Assembly (NCBI GenBank): GCA_016786615.1
Contig: JAEUVX010000009.1
Span: 1 to 64,000, forward strand
DNA length: 64,000 bases
Source: Flavipsychrobacter sp.
GTDB taxonomy: Bacteria > Bacteroidota > Bacteroidia > Chitinophagales > Chitinophagaceae
Reading direction: 5' to 3'
The position numbers were made by a program, and so were the translations under genes. The notes under the pieces are model-generated. The model made no database searches. It saw only the letters and a list, made by a program, of their open reading frames with translations, and was not told where the DNA came from. Position 1 is the first letter of the stretch; each line of letters opens with the position of its first letter. Shown piece by piece: positions 17,550 to 26,527 of the stretch.

Positions 17550-18482
17550 ATGCAGGCATTCATAATAGCATATTACAATCTGCTTAAGACAACATTCAGA
17601 GAGTTTATCGATGATAATGTTGTGAAGCTCAGCGCATCGCTTGCATACTATACCGTATTTGCAATAGGGCCGCTAATCATGGTTATCATATCGCTTACGG
17701 GTTTGTTTTTTGATAAAGAAGACATCACTGCAAGGCTCTATAATCAGATACAATTACTGGTGGGCAAAACAGGAGCAGAGCAGATATTTTCTATCGTAAA
17801 TAATATCAGCACCCAGCATAGCGATGCAACATTATTCAGCATCATAAGCATTGCCATACTTATATTCAGTGCCACAACGGTGTTTGCAGATATACAGGAT
17901 TCGATAAACTATATATGGTCTGTAAGAGCCAAGCCCAAGAAAGGATGGCTGAAATATCTGCAAAACAGACTGCTGTCTTTTTCTATAATCATTGGTTTAG
18001 GTTTTTTGCTGATGGTATCGTTATTGATAAACACAATTACCGATGCACTGACAGAAAGATTGCAAAGACTATTTTCTGAAGATCTGGTAGATGTTTTCAG
18101 GATAGTAAATGCACTGATACTATACGTTATCGTATCCTTACTTTTTGGTGTGATATACAAAGTACTACCCGATGCAAAAATAAAATGGCACGATGCTATG
18201 CGTGGTGCGTGGTTTACGGGTGCATTATTTTTGTTAGGTAAGTTTTTGATTGGTTATTATCTGGGTAGCTCTGCCATTGGTACTACATATGGCGCTGCGG
18301 CTTCGGTAGTTATTATTCTTTCGTGGGTATATTATACTTCCATCATCCTGTACTTCGGGGCAGAGTTTACAAAAGTATATGCATTGAAATTAGGTGGCGG
18401 TATAGTGCCGTATGAAACTGCTGTATTCATCGTAAAGCGGGAAGCCAAAGAAATGCCTGATGTAAAAGAGGTAAAGGAGTAA
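17550..18482 (+). CDS. YihY/BrkB-family inner-membrane protein
   Basis: A 310-residue protein with about six transmembrane helices. The N-terminus carries the family signature (DDNVVKLSASLAYYTVFAIGP, about residues 23-43), and helix-rich segments follow to the end (YGAAASVVIILSWVYYTSIILYFGAEF near residue 250). The family was once called RNase BN, but that activity belongs to another protein; a transport or envelope role is likely and unproven. Its stop codon nearly touches the end of the convergent flippase gene. Confidence 0.9.
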   Translation: MQAFIIAYYNLLKTTFREFIDDNVVKLSASLAYYTVFAIGPLIMVIISLTGLFFDKEDITARLYNQIQLLVGKTGAEQIFSIVNNISTQHSDATLFSIISIAILIFSATTVFADIQDSINYIWSVRAKPKKGWLKYLQNRLLSFSIIIGLGFLLMVSLLINTITDALTERLQRLFSEDLVDVFRIVNALILYVIVSLLFGVIYKVLPDAKIKWHDAMRGAWFTGALFLLGKFLIGYYLGSSAIGTTYGAAASVVIILSWVYYTSIILYFGAEFTKVYALKLGGGIVPYETAVFIVKREAKEMPDVKEVKE

Positions 18483-18483
18483 C

Positions 18484-19920
18484 CTATTTTTTCTGCATCA
18501 ACAGTTGCACACTTTTTACAGATACAAAGCGGAAAGCCACCATACCTACTATGCCAGCTACACCTGTTATTGCTACCTGTGCAAACCAATGTAGCCCTGT
18601 AGATTTTACAACGTATGCCACAGCAGCCAGCAATATTACAAATGCAACATGCGCACTTATCCACTTTATATTTTTAGGTAGCTGTGCTTCTTTACTACAG
18701 AATACGATATAGCAGATTGCCAGCACCGTTTGTGTGATGCATGAAGTAATAGCAGCGCCCAATGCTTCCTGCATGGGTATCAGGTAGAAGTTGAGCGACA
18801 GGCTGATGATAACACCCGCCAGTGATATTTTATTAAGCAATGCAATATTGCCATTGGCAGTAAGCAAGGTAGAATAAGTGTACATGATGCAATAGGCAGG
18901 GAATGCAGCCATTACCCAAGCAAATACATCGCCATCGTACGTACCTGCATTTTTGTAGAGCACCTCCATGATTTCCTTGCCCCAGCCAAAAGCGGTGATG
19001 CAGAGGATAAAAGCAAAAGGCAATAACATGTTTACACTCAGCTTGATGATGGGCTGCACGCTCTGGCGCTCGGCTATCATCTTACCAAACATAGGCAGCA
19101 ATACCCCTGCGAACATGATGCCGAACATATTGCTTACATCCAGCAGGCGGGTGGCAGTGGCGTAGATACCTGCCTGATCTTTACTGGCAAGGCGCTCTAC
19201 CAATATCATATCGCTGCGCATGTGCAGGCTCATCAGCAGTATGAGTATGGCGTAGGGAAAGCTCTTTTTAATAATCGCATATACTTCCTTCACCTCAAAA
19301 GACAGGGATGGTGCAATACCCGTTTTACGGAAGATGATAAACATGGCAGCTACTGCAGTAAGCCCGTAGCAGAAAATCTGTGTCCATATAAACCACTCTA
19401 TTTTGAAGCCCGCACTTGTAGCAGGGTTGTATAACAGAAACCCGCATATCATTATCATCAGCAGGCGGTCAGTAACCGAAAGCACACCATCTGTTTTGAA
19501 ATACTGCATGGCAGATATATTGCTGCGCAGGTATAATACCAACGAACTGAGCGCTTGTATCGTTAATACCCCCGAGAGCAGGCCAAGCTCCCATGTGTGG
19601 TAGCCGAGCAATAGCCCTGCTATAAAGACAATAGCAGTGTAGGCAAGTATCAGCAGCAGCCTTGTCGTCAGCATGGCAGGGAAAAGCTCCTTCAGTCGGT
19701 CTCGGTTTTGAGAAATAAGGCTGGTGTTGTAATTGGTAAGCCCGAAATCGAGTAATATCTGGAAAACGATACAAATATTTAATAATGCCTGATATGTGCC
19801 GTATTGTTCGTGGCCCACAGTATTTTGTACTGTACGGTCTATCATAAACACCCAAACAGGCTTCACCAGCAGGTTTACGGCTATTATGAACAAGAGGTTT
19901 TTTACGAAAAATCGACGCAT
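18484..19920 (-). CDS. Polysaccharide flippase-like protein (Wzx/MATE-like)
   Basis: A 478-residue membrane protein with about 12-14 hydrophobic segments, fitting the oligosaccharide flippase family that moves lipid-linked glycans across the inner membrane. Typical elements are FFVKNLLFIIAVNLLVKPVW at the start and the MRSDMILVERLASKDQAGIYATATRLL segment at about residue 230. The divergent neighbour encodes a glycosyltransferase, which supports a role in an exopolysaccharide or lipopolysaccharide pathway. The exact substrate cannot be read from sequence. Confidence 0.85.
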   Translation of the reverse strand: MRRFFVKNLLFIIAVNLLVKPVWVFMIDRTVQNTVGHEQYGTYQALLNICIVFQILLDFGLTNYNTSLISQNRDRLKELFPAMLTTRLLLILAYTAIVFIAGLLLGYHTWELGLLSGVLTIQALSSLVLYLRSNISAMQYFKTDGVLSVTDRLLMIMICGFLLYNPATSAGFKIEWFIWTQIFCYGLTAVAAMFIIFRKTGIAPSLSFEVKEVYAIIKKSFPYAILILLMSLHMRSDMILVERLASKDQAGIYATATRLLDVSNMFGIMFAGVLLPMFGKMIAERQSVQPIIKLSVNMLLPFAFILCITAFGWGKEIMEVLYKNAGTYDGDVFAWVMAAFPAYCIMYTYSTLLTANGNIALLNKISLAGVIISLSLNFYLIPMQEALGAAITSCITQTVLAICYIVFCSKEAQLPKNIKWISAHVAFVILLAAVAYVVKSTGLHWFAQVAITGVAGIVGMVAFRFVSVKSVQLLMQKK

Positions 19921-19974
19921 TACAGTAAAATAAACGAGGCTATTAGGGGTAAAATTATATTTTTGTCGCCAGCT

Positions 19975-21114
19975 ATGCGCATTGCGGTAAATACAAGGCT
20001 GTTATTAAAAGGTAAATTGGAGGGCATAGGCTGGTTCACTCACCAAACGCTTATGCGTATGGTGCGCAATCACCCCGAACACGAATTCATCTTTTTCTTC
20101 GATCGTCCGTACGACGATTCCTTTGTATTTGCACCCAATGTAACCCCTGTTGTGGTATCGCCACAGGCAAGGCACCCGATTCTGTTCTATATCTGGTTCG
20201 AGTGGAGGATTCCCTTCCTGCTGAAGAAATATAAGGCAGATGTGTTCCTTTCGCCCGACGGCTATATGTCGCTCAGCACCAAAGTGCCTACTTGTCTGGT
20301 AATACACGACCTGGCATTTGAGCACTACCCCGAGCATTTTGTAACCAGCCACAAACTATACTGGCGCCACTACTCTCCTCGCTTTGCAGAGAAGGCAGCA
20401 CGTATTGCAACGGTATCTACCTACAGCAAGCAGGATATCTGCGAGCAGTACGATGTACCTGCCGATAAAATAGATGTGGTATACAACGGTGCGCACGATG
20501 AGTACAGACCGCTTGATTGGAAAGAGCGCGAAGCCGTAAAGGAAAAATATGCTGATGGCTGCGAATACTTTGTATTTGCAGGCGCACTGCACCCGCGCAA
20601 GAACATTGTGAATCTGCTGAAGGCTTTTATACGCTTCAAGAAAAAGCAGCGTAGCAATATGAAACTGGTGATAGTAGGCCGATATGGCTGGAAGTATGAC
20701 GAGCTGATAGCCATGCGCGAAGAAATGCCTTTCAAAGAAGATGTGAAGTGGGTAGGCTATATGAATGTAGATGAGCTGAGCAAGGTAATGGGCGGTGCCT
20801 ATGCACTGGTATATCCTTCTTTGTTTGAAGGCTTTGGCATACCTATATTAGAAGCACTAGAGTGCGATGTGCCGGGTATTGTCAGCAATACATCGAGCAT
20901 GCCAGAGGTGGCAGGAGATGCAGGGATATTGGTAGATCCTACCGATGTGGATGATATTGCCCTGAAAATGGAGCAGCTATACAAAGACGAAAACCTGCGT
21001 ACCAAACTGATAGCCAACGCAAGAGAACAGGTAAAGAAATTCAGCTGGGATAAATCTGCCGAGCGCCTGTGGGACTGTGTAATGAAGTGTGTAATTAACA
21101 AAGGCCATCATTAG
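19975..21114 (+). CDS. Glycosyltransferase family 4 (GT-B fold)
   Basis: A 379-residue cytosolic or membrane-associated glycosyltransferase. The N-terminal domain opens with MRIAVNTRLLLKGKLEGIGWFT. The C-terminal domain has the family features: FVFAGALHPRKNIVNLLKAF, VKWVGYMNVDELSKVMGGA, and the E-x7-E nucleotide-sugar motif FEGFGIPILEALE (about residue 285). The frame stays open upstream to 19804, but that stretch lies over the divergent flippase gene and has no family similarity, so I chose ATG 19975. It is paired divergently with a flippase. Confidence 0.88.
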   Translation: MRIAVNTRLLLKGKLEGIGWFTHQTLMRMVRNHPEHEFIFFFDRPYDDSFVFAPNVTPVVVSPQARHPILFYIWFEWRIPFLLKKYKADVFLSPDGYMSLSTKVPTCLVIHDLAFEHYPEHFVTSHKLYWRHYSPRFAEKAARIATVSTYSKQDICEQYDVPADKIDVVYNGAHDEYRPLDWKEREAVKEKYADGCEYFVFAGALHPRKNIVNLLKAFIRFKKKQRSNMKLVIVGRYGWKYDELIAMREEMPFKEDVKWVGYMNVDELSKVMGGAYALVYPSLFEGFGIPILEALECDVPGIVSNTSSMPEVAGDAGILVDPTDVDDIALKMEQLYKDENLRTKLIANAREQVKKFSWDKSAERLWDCVMKCVINKGHH

Positions 21115-21128
21115 ATGGCCTTTGTTAA
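21095..21128. terminator. Bidirectional terminator
   Basis: A perfect 15-bp stem (TTAACAAAGGCCATC and its complement) with a 4-base loop overlaps the glycosyltransferase stop codon. It has A/T runs on both sides and lies between convergent genes. Confidence 0.85.
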
Positions 21129-21142
21129 TAATGATACTCAGC

Positions 21143-22972
21143 TTAAAGTTTTGTAAACTTAATTTTTTGAGATGTCTCCTTTTCAGTTAATATGAGCGTG
21201 TAAACACCACTGATTAAACTCTCTACACTTATTTCTGTAGCTGAAGAACTTATATTCCCTGAGGAAACTTCAGCACCCATAATATTCATAATAGTATAGG
21301 ATGCACTTTCAACACCTTTTATGTTTAATTTATCTTTAGTAGGGTTAGGGTATACTAATATGCCATTTGTAGTATTTCGCTCAGAAATTCCTGTTGCTTT
21401 GTAACTATATGTATTTCCTGCGAATTTGTAATATATATATCCCCAATTCATATTCCAGTCCCAACCGGCATACCATACAGAAAACAAATCATTACCAGTG
21501 TTGCTTGAACTGCTAATTGCAATTAAAGGAAGGGCATTACCTGTTGGTATTTGTTGTATAATGGGTGTATTATTTATTTGATAATAATTTGTATTAGTCA
21601 TAGCACCACCATTAATATCAATTGAGTTTGAAATAAAATCACCGCTAACATTCAAATTAGTATTTGAAGTATAATACCCGATTGAAAATTGGGTTTCGCC
21701 AACATTGCCAGTAGTTGCAGGATTCATATCTTCTCCAACGCCCGTAACAACAGGCATATAATGTTCATCAGTGCTGGATAATGAACAAACTACAGGAGTT
21801 GAAGAGACATCATTGTAAGCTCTTATTTCTCTTGCACCTCCTCCAGTTGGAATAACAGATGCAACTATTTCCCACGTAGCTTCACCTATTACTTTATCAC
21901 CCAAACCTTTTGCTTCAATACGTGGCTTTTCAAATGATTGATGATCTGAAGGTGTGGCAACGATTGTAGTTGCGCCAATATTAGCAGTCGGAGCAACAGC
22001 AGGAGAAATAGAGCCCCAGCTCATCAACTCTAATTCTGTAACATATAGGTTAGAATTTCCATCCCCTTGATATGCAATAAATGCAGTGCCGACCTGTCCG
22101 CTTGTAGGTACTTTTAATAATCCCATTGCTGCAACATCAGGGAATCTACCGGCAGGGTCACCAGGGTTGTTTGGAGTTACCTGATATCTTGAAAATACTG
22201 AAGGATTACTTAAATCACCAATAGCTGCCATTATATAGTGTATATTGGTATTCGGGTCAAGTTCAGTCCAGGTAACTACATACGTATGAAGGGCCTTAAT
22301 AAAATTTGAACCAATATTGTAACTGAAATTATTTTTGTCACCAAACAGATCAATATGTACCTCTTCTGATACAGTTCTGCCATTAGTAATATCATTCAAT
22401 ACAATAGGGCTTGATTGTGTACCTAATGATGGAGTGCATGCACCACAAACATTAATTGCAGGGCAGGTTACTAATTCAACATTATTAACTCCTGGTGTTG
22501 AGGTTAATTTTGTATATGCTGCTGCAATAATAAAGTGATCGCTTGGGCTATTCAAATCATTTCCGATAACAATATCAGGATGCCAAGCACCGAGAGGCAG
22601 AGCCCGATCTCTGCCTATTCCTCCTCCGGGAAAGTTTGTAGTTCCAGTATATTCAACATGAAAACCAGACACATCGACCGGGATATTGGTATAAAAAAAA
22701 CAACCGGATGCTATGTCCTTGCCTCCAATATCTGTAACATCATGTGCAACTGCCCATATTTTACCTTGTCCCTGTTCAAGCATATCGCAGTTGAGTGATT
22801 TAACATCAAAAGGGATTATGTCATTATAACAAGGTGTAGCTGCAGCATTATGCATATCCAGATATACATCCGGATTAGATGATGGAATTTGTGCAGATAC
22901 TTTTGTTGATGTAAGAAATAATGTAAATAAAATACATGTTAGTCTTAGACTAATTGGTTTTGGGAATTTCAT
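21143..22972 (-). CDS. Secreted protein with T9SS type A sorting domain
   Basis: A 609-residue exported protein. A signal peptide covers residues 1-27 (ending in VSAQ). The C-terminal 75 residues (GILVYPNPTKDKLNIKG to the end) form a T9SS sorting domain, so the protein is probably exported to the cell surface or medium. The long middle has no domain I recognise; its Ser/Thr/Asn-rich, beta-rich texture and the segment IVATPSDHQSFEKPRIEAKG suggest a beta-propeller or other repeat-type surface protein. Coding sequence here is more AT-rich than in the genes on either side. Function unknown. Confidence 0.75.
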   Translation of the reverse strand: MKFPKPISLRLTCILFTLFLTSTKVSAQIPSSNPDVYLDMHNAAATPCYNDIIPFDVKSLNCDMLEQGQGKIWAVAHDVTDIGGKDIASGCFFYTNIPVDVSGFHVEYTGTTNFPGGGIGRDRALPLGAWHPDIVIGNDLNSPSDHFIIAAAYTKLTSTPGVNNVELVTCPAINVCGACTPSLGTQSSPIVLNDITNGRTVSEEVHIDLFGDKNNFSYNIGSNFIKALHTYVVTWTELDPNTNIHYIMAAIGDLSNPSVFSRYQVTPNNPGDPAGRFPDVAAMGLLKVPTSGQVGTAFIAYQGDGNSNLYVTELELMSWGSISPAVAPTANIGATTIVATPSDHQSFEKPRIEAKGLGDKVIGEATWEIVASVIPTGGGAREIRAYNDVSSTPVVCSLSSTDEHYMPVVTGVGEDMNPATTGNVGETQFSIGYYTSNTNLNVSGDFISNSIDINGGAMTNTNYYQINNTPIIQQIPTGNALPLIAISSSSNTGNDLFSVWYAGWDWNMNWGYIYYKFAGNTYSYKATGISERNTTNGILVYPNPTKDKLNIKGVESASYTIMNIMGAEVSSGNISSSATEISVESLISGVYTLILTEKETSQKIKFTKL

Positions 22973-23052
22973 AGTTAAAAATTTAGAAGTGAAAAATATA
23001 ATTATAAATATAATATTGAATGCCCTGAAAAATACCAGTGATTATACGAGCA

Positions 23053-23077
23053 TACATTTTCATAATACGAAAATGTA
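23053..23077. repeat. 9-bp inverted repeat upstream of a T9SS cargo gene
   Basis: TACATTTTC and GAAAATGTA are separated by ATAATAC, with no T run after it on either strand. It lies between two minus-strand genes, 80 bases upstream of the T9SS cargo start, and could be an operator or a weak transcript end. Confidence 0.35.
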
Positions 23078-23118
23078 ATATGGTTATACGAATGGTAATA
23101 TAATGCTGGATGCGATAA

Positions 23119-23904
23119 TCAATTCGGCGATACCCTTCTGCCCGGAATAGGGTTGTTCTTTTTCTCTTCTTTATAGTGCAGTTGCTGCACTTTTAGTTTT
23201 TCAAGTACTACTTGTGTGGTAGTGGTGCTGTATACATTGCTCTGTCCCTCTTCGCGGCGCTGATAAGAAGTATTGCTGTTTATAATAAGCTTGCCTTTAT
23301 CATCTATACCCGCTTGCCATACGTCTGCTTCACTTTTCAGGTTTTTATAGAGCAGTAAAAAACGCTTGGCTGCAAACTCGTACTTGCTATCGGTAACAAT
23401 GCGATACTTGTCTTTGCCCGCATCTTTATAATACACCCTGAAATTATCTTCCGTTATACTGATGAGCATATCTGCTGTGTCTTGAAACTGCACAACTGCA
23501 TTGCGGTAAAAGAGCGATGTGTTGTAGGAAATAGAATCTGTAAACTGCAGGGTACGAATAGCAACCGCACGCCAGTAGCCATAAAGCGTTCTTTTGAATT
23601 TGATATTAGCCGCAGTATCAAGCTGCACAAAAGGTAGTGCGCATTGTTCGCAACGTAGTATACTAATGTTCTTACGCTCTGTCAGTTTTTCCTTTTGCTT
23701 TGTCATCACATCATTAGGTGTCAGCTTGCGGAAGGTACTATCGAAAGATTCCTGTTCGTTTTCCGGTGCTATCAGCATATAGTAGTCTACAGGTAGCGTT
23801 TCAAAATTGCGTGGCGTATTCACCAGGCTTGCCATTTCCCTCGGTGTTTGTGCAAGTGCATGGCCGCAAAAGCCTATCAGTATAGCTACCAGTAGTTGAC
23901 GCAT
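23119..23904 (-). CDS. Uncharacterised secreted protein
   Basis: I do not recognise this 261-residue protein. A signal peptide is evident (LLVAILIGFCGHALAQ, residues 4-19). The mature part contains an ILRCEQCALPF segment with a CxxC-like pair (about residue 105), and the C-terminus is rich in charged residues (YKEEKKNNPIPGRR). It follows the DUF389 gene by a single base and is certainly cotranscribed with it, so it may serve the same envelope or ion-related process; this is inference. Confidence 0.65.
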   Translation of the reverse strand: MRQLLVAILIGFCGHALAQTPREMASLVNTPRNFETLPVDYYMLIAPENEQESFDSTFRKLTPNDVMTKQKEKLTERKNISILRCEQCALPFVQLDTAANIKFKRTLYGYWRAVAIRTLQFTDSISYNTSLFYRNAVVQFQDTADMLISITEDNFRVYYKDAGKDKYRIVTDSKYEFAAKRFLLLYKNLKSEADVWQAGIDDKGKLIINSNTSYQRREEGQSNVYSTTTTQVVLEKLKVQQLHYKEEKKNNPIPGRRVSPN

Positions 23905-23905
23905 A

Positions 23906-25204
23906 TTATTTGTTGATGCTTGTGATAAGCGTTATCGAATCTTTGTTCATTCTTTTTTGCAACCACTCCTTCAGTTTTGCTTTTTCAGTACTTGGCGGCT
24001 CTTTGCTGAAAGATACAATTGCCATATTGTTACTTACAGCTTTCACCGTGTCTTTGATAGTATAAACAGGCGCTTCTGCAATAGCTATTGTGCTAACCAT
24101 AGGGAAGAGCGTCTTTACTTCGCTGACAATATGCTCTACATCCCCAAAGCTATTTTTCTCTTTTTCAGATTGTTGTTTCAGCAATTCGCTCAGCAATTGA
24201 TTCTTCAGCAGTCCTTCATCTATTTTGGCTGCCTGTGTAAGGCTTTGCTGAATGGTTAGTTGTGTATTACTCAAGTTATATGATTGCAATTTTTCGCGTA
24301 GCTTATTGATAGTGATACTATCTACGCCATTGCCTATTACCAGCAATTCAATTCCCGGATTGCCATTTCTGTAGTAGAAGGATGATTTTATCAGGTGCGC
24401 GTTATTGAACGTGCATTCGTTTTCTACAAATCGTCTGGCGTTGCTTTCAAATATTGTTTTGTTTACCATCTTGTATGCCAGGTAAATACTTGGCAGTACG
24501 GTTATCACTACTATCACAGTAATATACCTGCGCACCTTCTTTTCAAGATCAAGGTTTTCTATTTTCAGATGCCTGAATTTGAGAAAGCGAATAATAAGCA
24601 ATGCACTAAGGCATATAAACACACTGTTGATACAAAACAGGTATATAGCCCCGCCAAAATACACCCAGTTGCCTATAGATATACCATAGCCTGCTGTACA
24701 TAGTGGTGGCATCAATGCGGTAGCAATAGCTACACCGGGTACTGTATTACTTATTTCTTTTCTGCTGGAGCCCACAATGCCGGCAAGCCCGCCGAAGAAT
24801 GCAATGAAGACATCCCATGTGGTTGGGTTTGTACGCGCCAGTAGTTCAGATTGAGCCTCGTGAAGCGGCGTAATTGTAAAGTATAGTGAGGATGTAAGAA
24901 TGCTGATAAAAACAGCAATAGCAAGATTTTTTGCGGCCTTCTTCAACAGTGGAATATCGTAAGTGCCCAGCGAATAGCCGATACCAACTATAGGCCCCAT
25001 CAGCGGTGATATCAACATGGCACCAATTATCACTGCGGTAGAGTTTACGTTCAGCCCTATGGATGCAATAAATATGGCGAATATCAATGTCCATAGGTTT
25101 GATCCTGCAAACTCAGTACCGTTGCTTATACGTTCGTGTATAGTATTATCGTCTGCTTTGTCTTTATGCAGGTCAAATAGTCTGGAGAAGTATTTGTTAG
25201 CCAT
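23906..25204 (-). CDS. DUF389 family membrane protein
   Basis: A 432-residue inner-membrane protein. The DUF389 domain occupies about residues 30-210, with its hallmark LNVNSTAVIIGAMLISPLMGPIVGIGYSLG and GLAGIVGSSRKE, VPGVAIATALMPPLCTAGYG. About five or six hydrophobic helices are visible, then a soluble C-terminal region of about 190 residues. The function of the family is unknown. It is the middle gene of a tight operon: 11 bases after the cation:proton antiporter and 1 base before a secreted protein gene, which hints at a role in ion homeostasis or stress. Confidence 0.9.
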   Translation of the reverse strand: MANKYFSRLFDLHKDKADDNTIHERISNGTEFAGSNLWTLIFAIFIASIGLNVNSTAVIIGAMLISPLMGPIVGIGYSLGTYDIPLLKKAAKNLAIAVFISILTSSLYFTITPLHEAQSELLARTNPTTWDVFIAFFGGLAGIVGSSRKEISNTVPGVAIATALMPPLCTAGYGISIGNWVYFGGAIYLFCINSVFICLSALLIIRFLKFRHLKIENLDLEKKVRRYITVIVVITVLPSIYLAYKMVNKTIFESNARRFVENECTFNNAHLIKSSFYYRNGNPGIELLVIGNGVDSITINKLREKLQSYNLSNTQLTIQQSLTQAAKIDEGLLKNQLLSELLKQQSEKEKNSFGDVEHIVSEVKTLFPMVSTIAIAEAPVYTIKDTVKAVSNNMAIVSFSKEPPSTEKAKLKEWLQKRMNKDSITLITSINK

Positions 25205-25215
25205 ATTATAACGAG

Positions 25216-26415
25216 TTATTGTTCTTCAAGTTCTATTTCGCCTTTGCCTTTGTAGAAGAGTAAGCCCACCATCATCAGTAAACTGGTAACAGCTACTACA
25301 AAAAACAAAATACCTGCATTAAAGTTACCAATGCTTTTGCTTGCAGGGATGCTATAGAAGAGCAGAATGGTTACCAATCCGCGAGGCATCAGAAACAGTT
25401 CGGGAAACAGATTCGTTTTCAGTATAAGGCGCAGGTACAGGAATCGCACAAAGAAGAGTATGGCAATGATGATACTGCCCAGCTCCCATACCTCTCTTTC
25501 CTGCAGTACATTCAGATCTATACTATAGCCGAATATGATGAAGAAGAAAGTGCGTATCAGAAAAGATGTTTCGGCAGTGATGGATTTCATAAAGCTGAGG
25601 ATGCCCTCTATGTCTTCATTATAGAAAAGCTTTTTCAACGGCCCTTTCATGATGAACGGATAATTGTTGAACACCAACCCGAATACCAGCACGATGAGCA
25701 AAGACGGAAGGTGTATCTTTTCACCAAGTGCATATATTAGTGCCAGTACGGCAAAGAGCATAAAGAACTTGATATGAGATTTTGCACGGGTAAGTATGTA
25801 GATGAGCAGGAATGTTGCCGCCGCAGATATGATAACAGCCAGCAATATCTTGCCACCAAACACCGCCGCAGAAGATATGCTCATAACATTATCCATCAGC
25901 ATATAGTTGAATACCATAATGCCTATGATGTCTGAAAGGGATGATTCGTACACGATAAACTCTTTCTTTTCCTCGGGCAGATTTTGGGAACTGGGTATAA
26001 CGATGGCACTACTGATGATACTGAGCGACACTGCATAGATAAATGCATTCTCGAACGATACGCCCAGTTGCTGCACAAGCAGAAAACCTATACTTATAGC
26101 TGATATCAAAAAGATAAACACCGCCGAGCCAAGTGAATTGCGAATGAGTTTTATCTTCTCCCTGCCCAGCTTCAAATCGAGTGCGGCCTCCAGTACTATC
26201 ATGATGAGCCCTACAGCACCGAGTATTTTTACCAGCTTGTTGACGATAACATCATTGTACCACAAATGGCCAGTGAATTGCTTCACAAGAATACCTGTGC
26301 CAATGAGTAATAATACAGAGGGGATATTGGTTTTCTTACTCAGCATACTGAAGATGTAACTGAGTATGATAACAGAGCTAAGTATTATTATGATGGTATA
26401 AGTATTTAAACCCAT
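25216..26415 (-). CDS. Cation:proton antiporter (CPA family)
   Basis: A 399-residue inner-membrane protein with about 11-12 hydrophobic helices and a short cytosolic tail (FYKGKGEIELEEQ). It matches the Na+(K+)/H+ exchanger fold, with LLIGTGILVKQFTG near residue 37, EAALDLKLGREKIKLIRNS near residue 77 and SSSLSDIIGIMVFNYML near residue 155 as family-like segments. It lacks the cytosolic RCK/TrkA-type domain that many CPA2 members have. It is the first gene of the operon with DUF389 and the secreted protein. Ion specificity is not readable. Confidence 0.88.
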   Translation of the reverse strand: MGLNTYTIIIILSSVIILSYIFSMLSKKTNIPSVLLLIGTGILVKQFTGHLWYNDVIVNKLVKILGAVGLIMIVLEAALDLKLGREKIKLIRNSLGSAVFIFLISAISIGFLLVQQLGVSFENAFIYAVSLSIISSAIVIPSSQNLPEEKKEFIVYESSLSDIIGIMVFNYMLMDNVMSISSAAVFGGKILLAVIISAAATFLLIYILTRAKSHIKFFMLFAVLALIYALGEKIHLPSLLIVLVFGLVFNNYPFIMKGPLKKLFYNEDIEGILSFMKSITAETSFLIRTFFFIIFGYSIDLNVLQEREVWELGSIIIAILFFVRFLYLRLILKTNLFPELFLMPRGLVTILLFYSIPASKSIGNFNAGILFFVVAVTSLLMMVGLLFYKGKGEIELEEQ

Positions 26416-26527
26416 ACCAGAAATATAAACAAAACACAGCCCAATGCCTAAGGAATCCTGTTAATAAAAACTGAACAGCGAATAAGTTCTACATTATCAG
26501 CAGTGGTATATAGTGCGGTAATTGCTA

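Noticed and set aside
19804-19974. N-terminal extension of the glycosyltransferase
   Set aside because: It overlaps the divergent flippase gene and lacks similarity; MRIAVNTRLLL is a normal start for this family.
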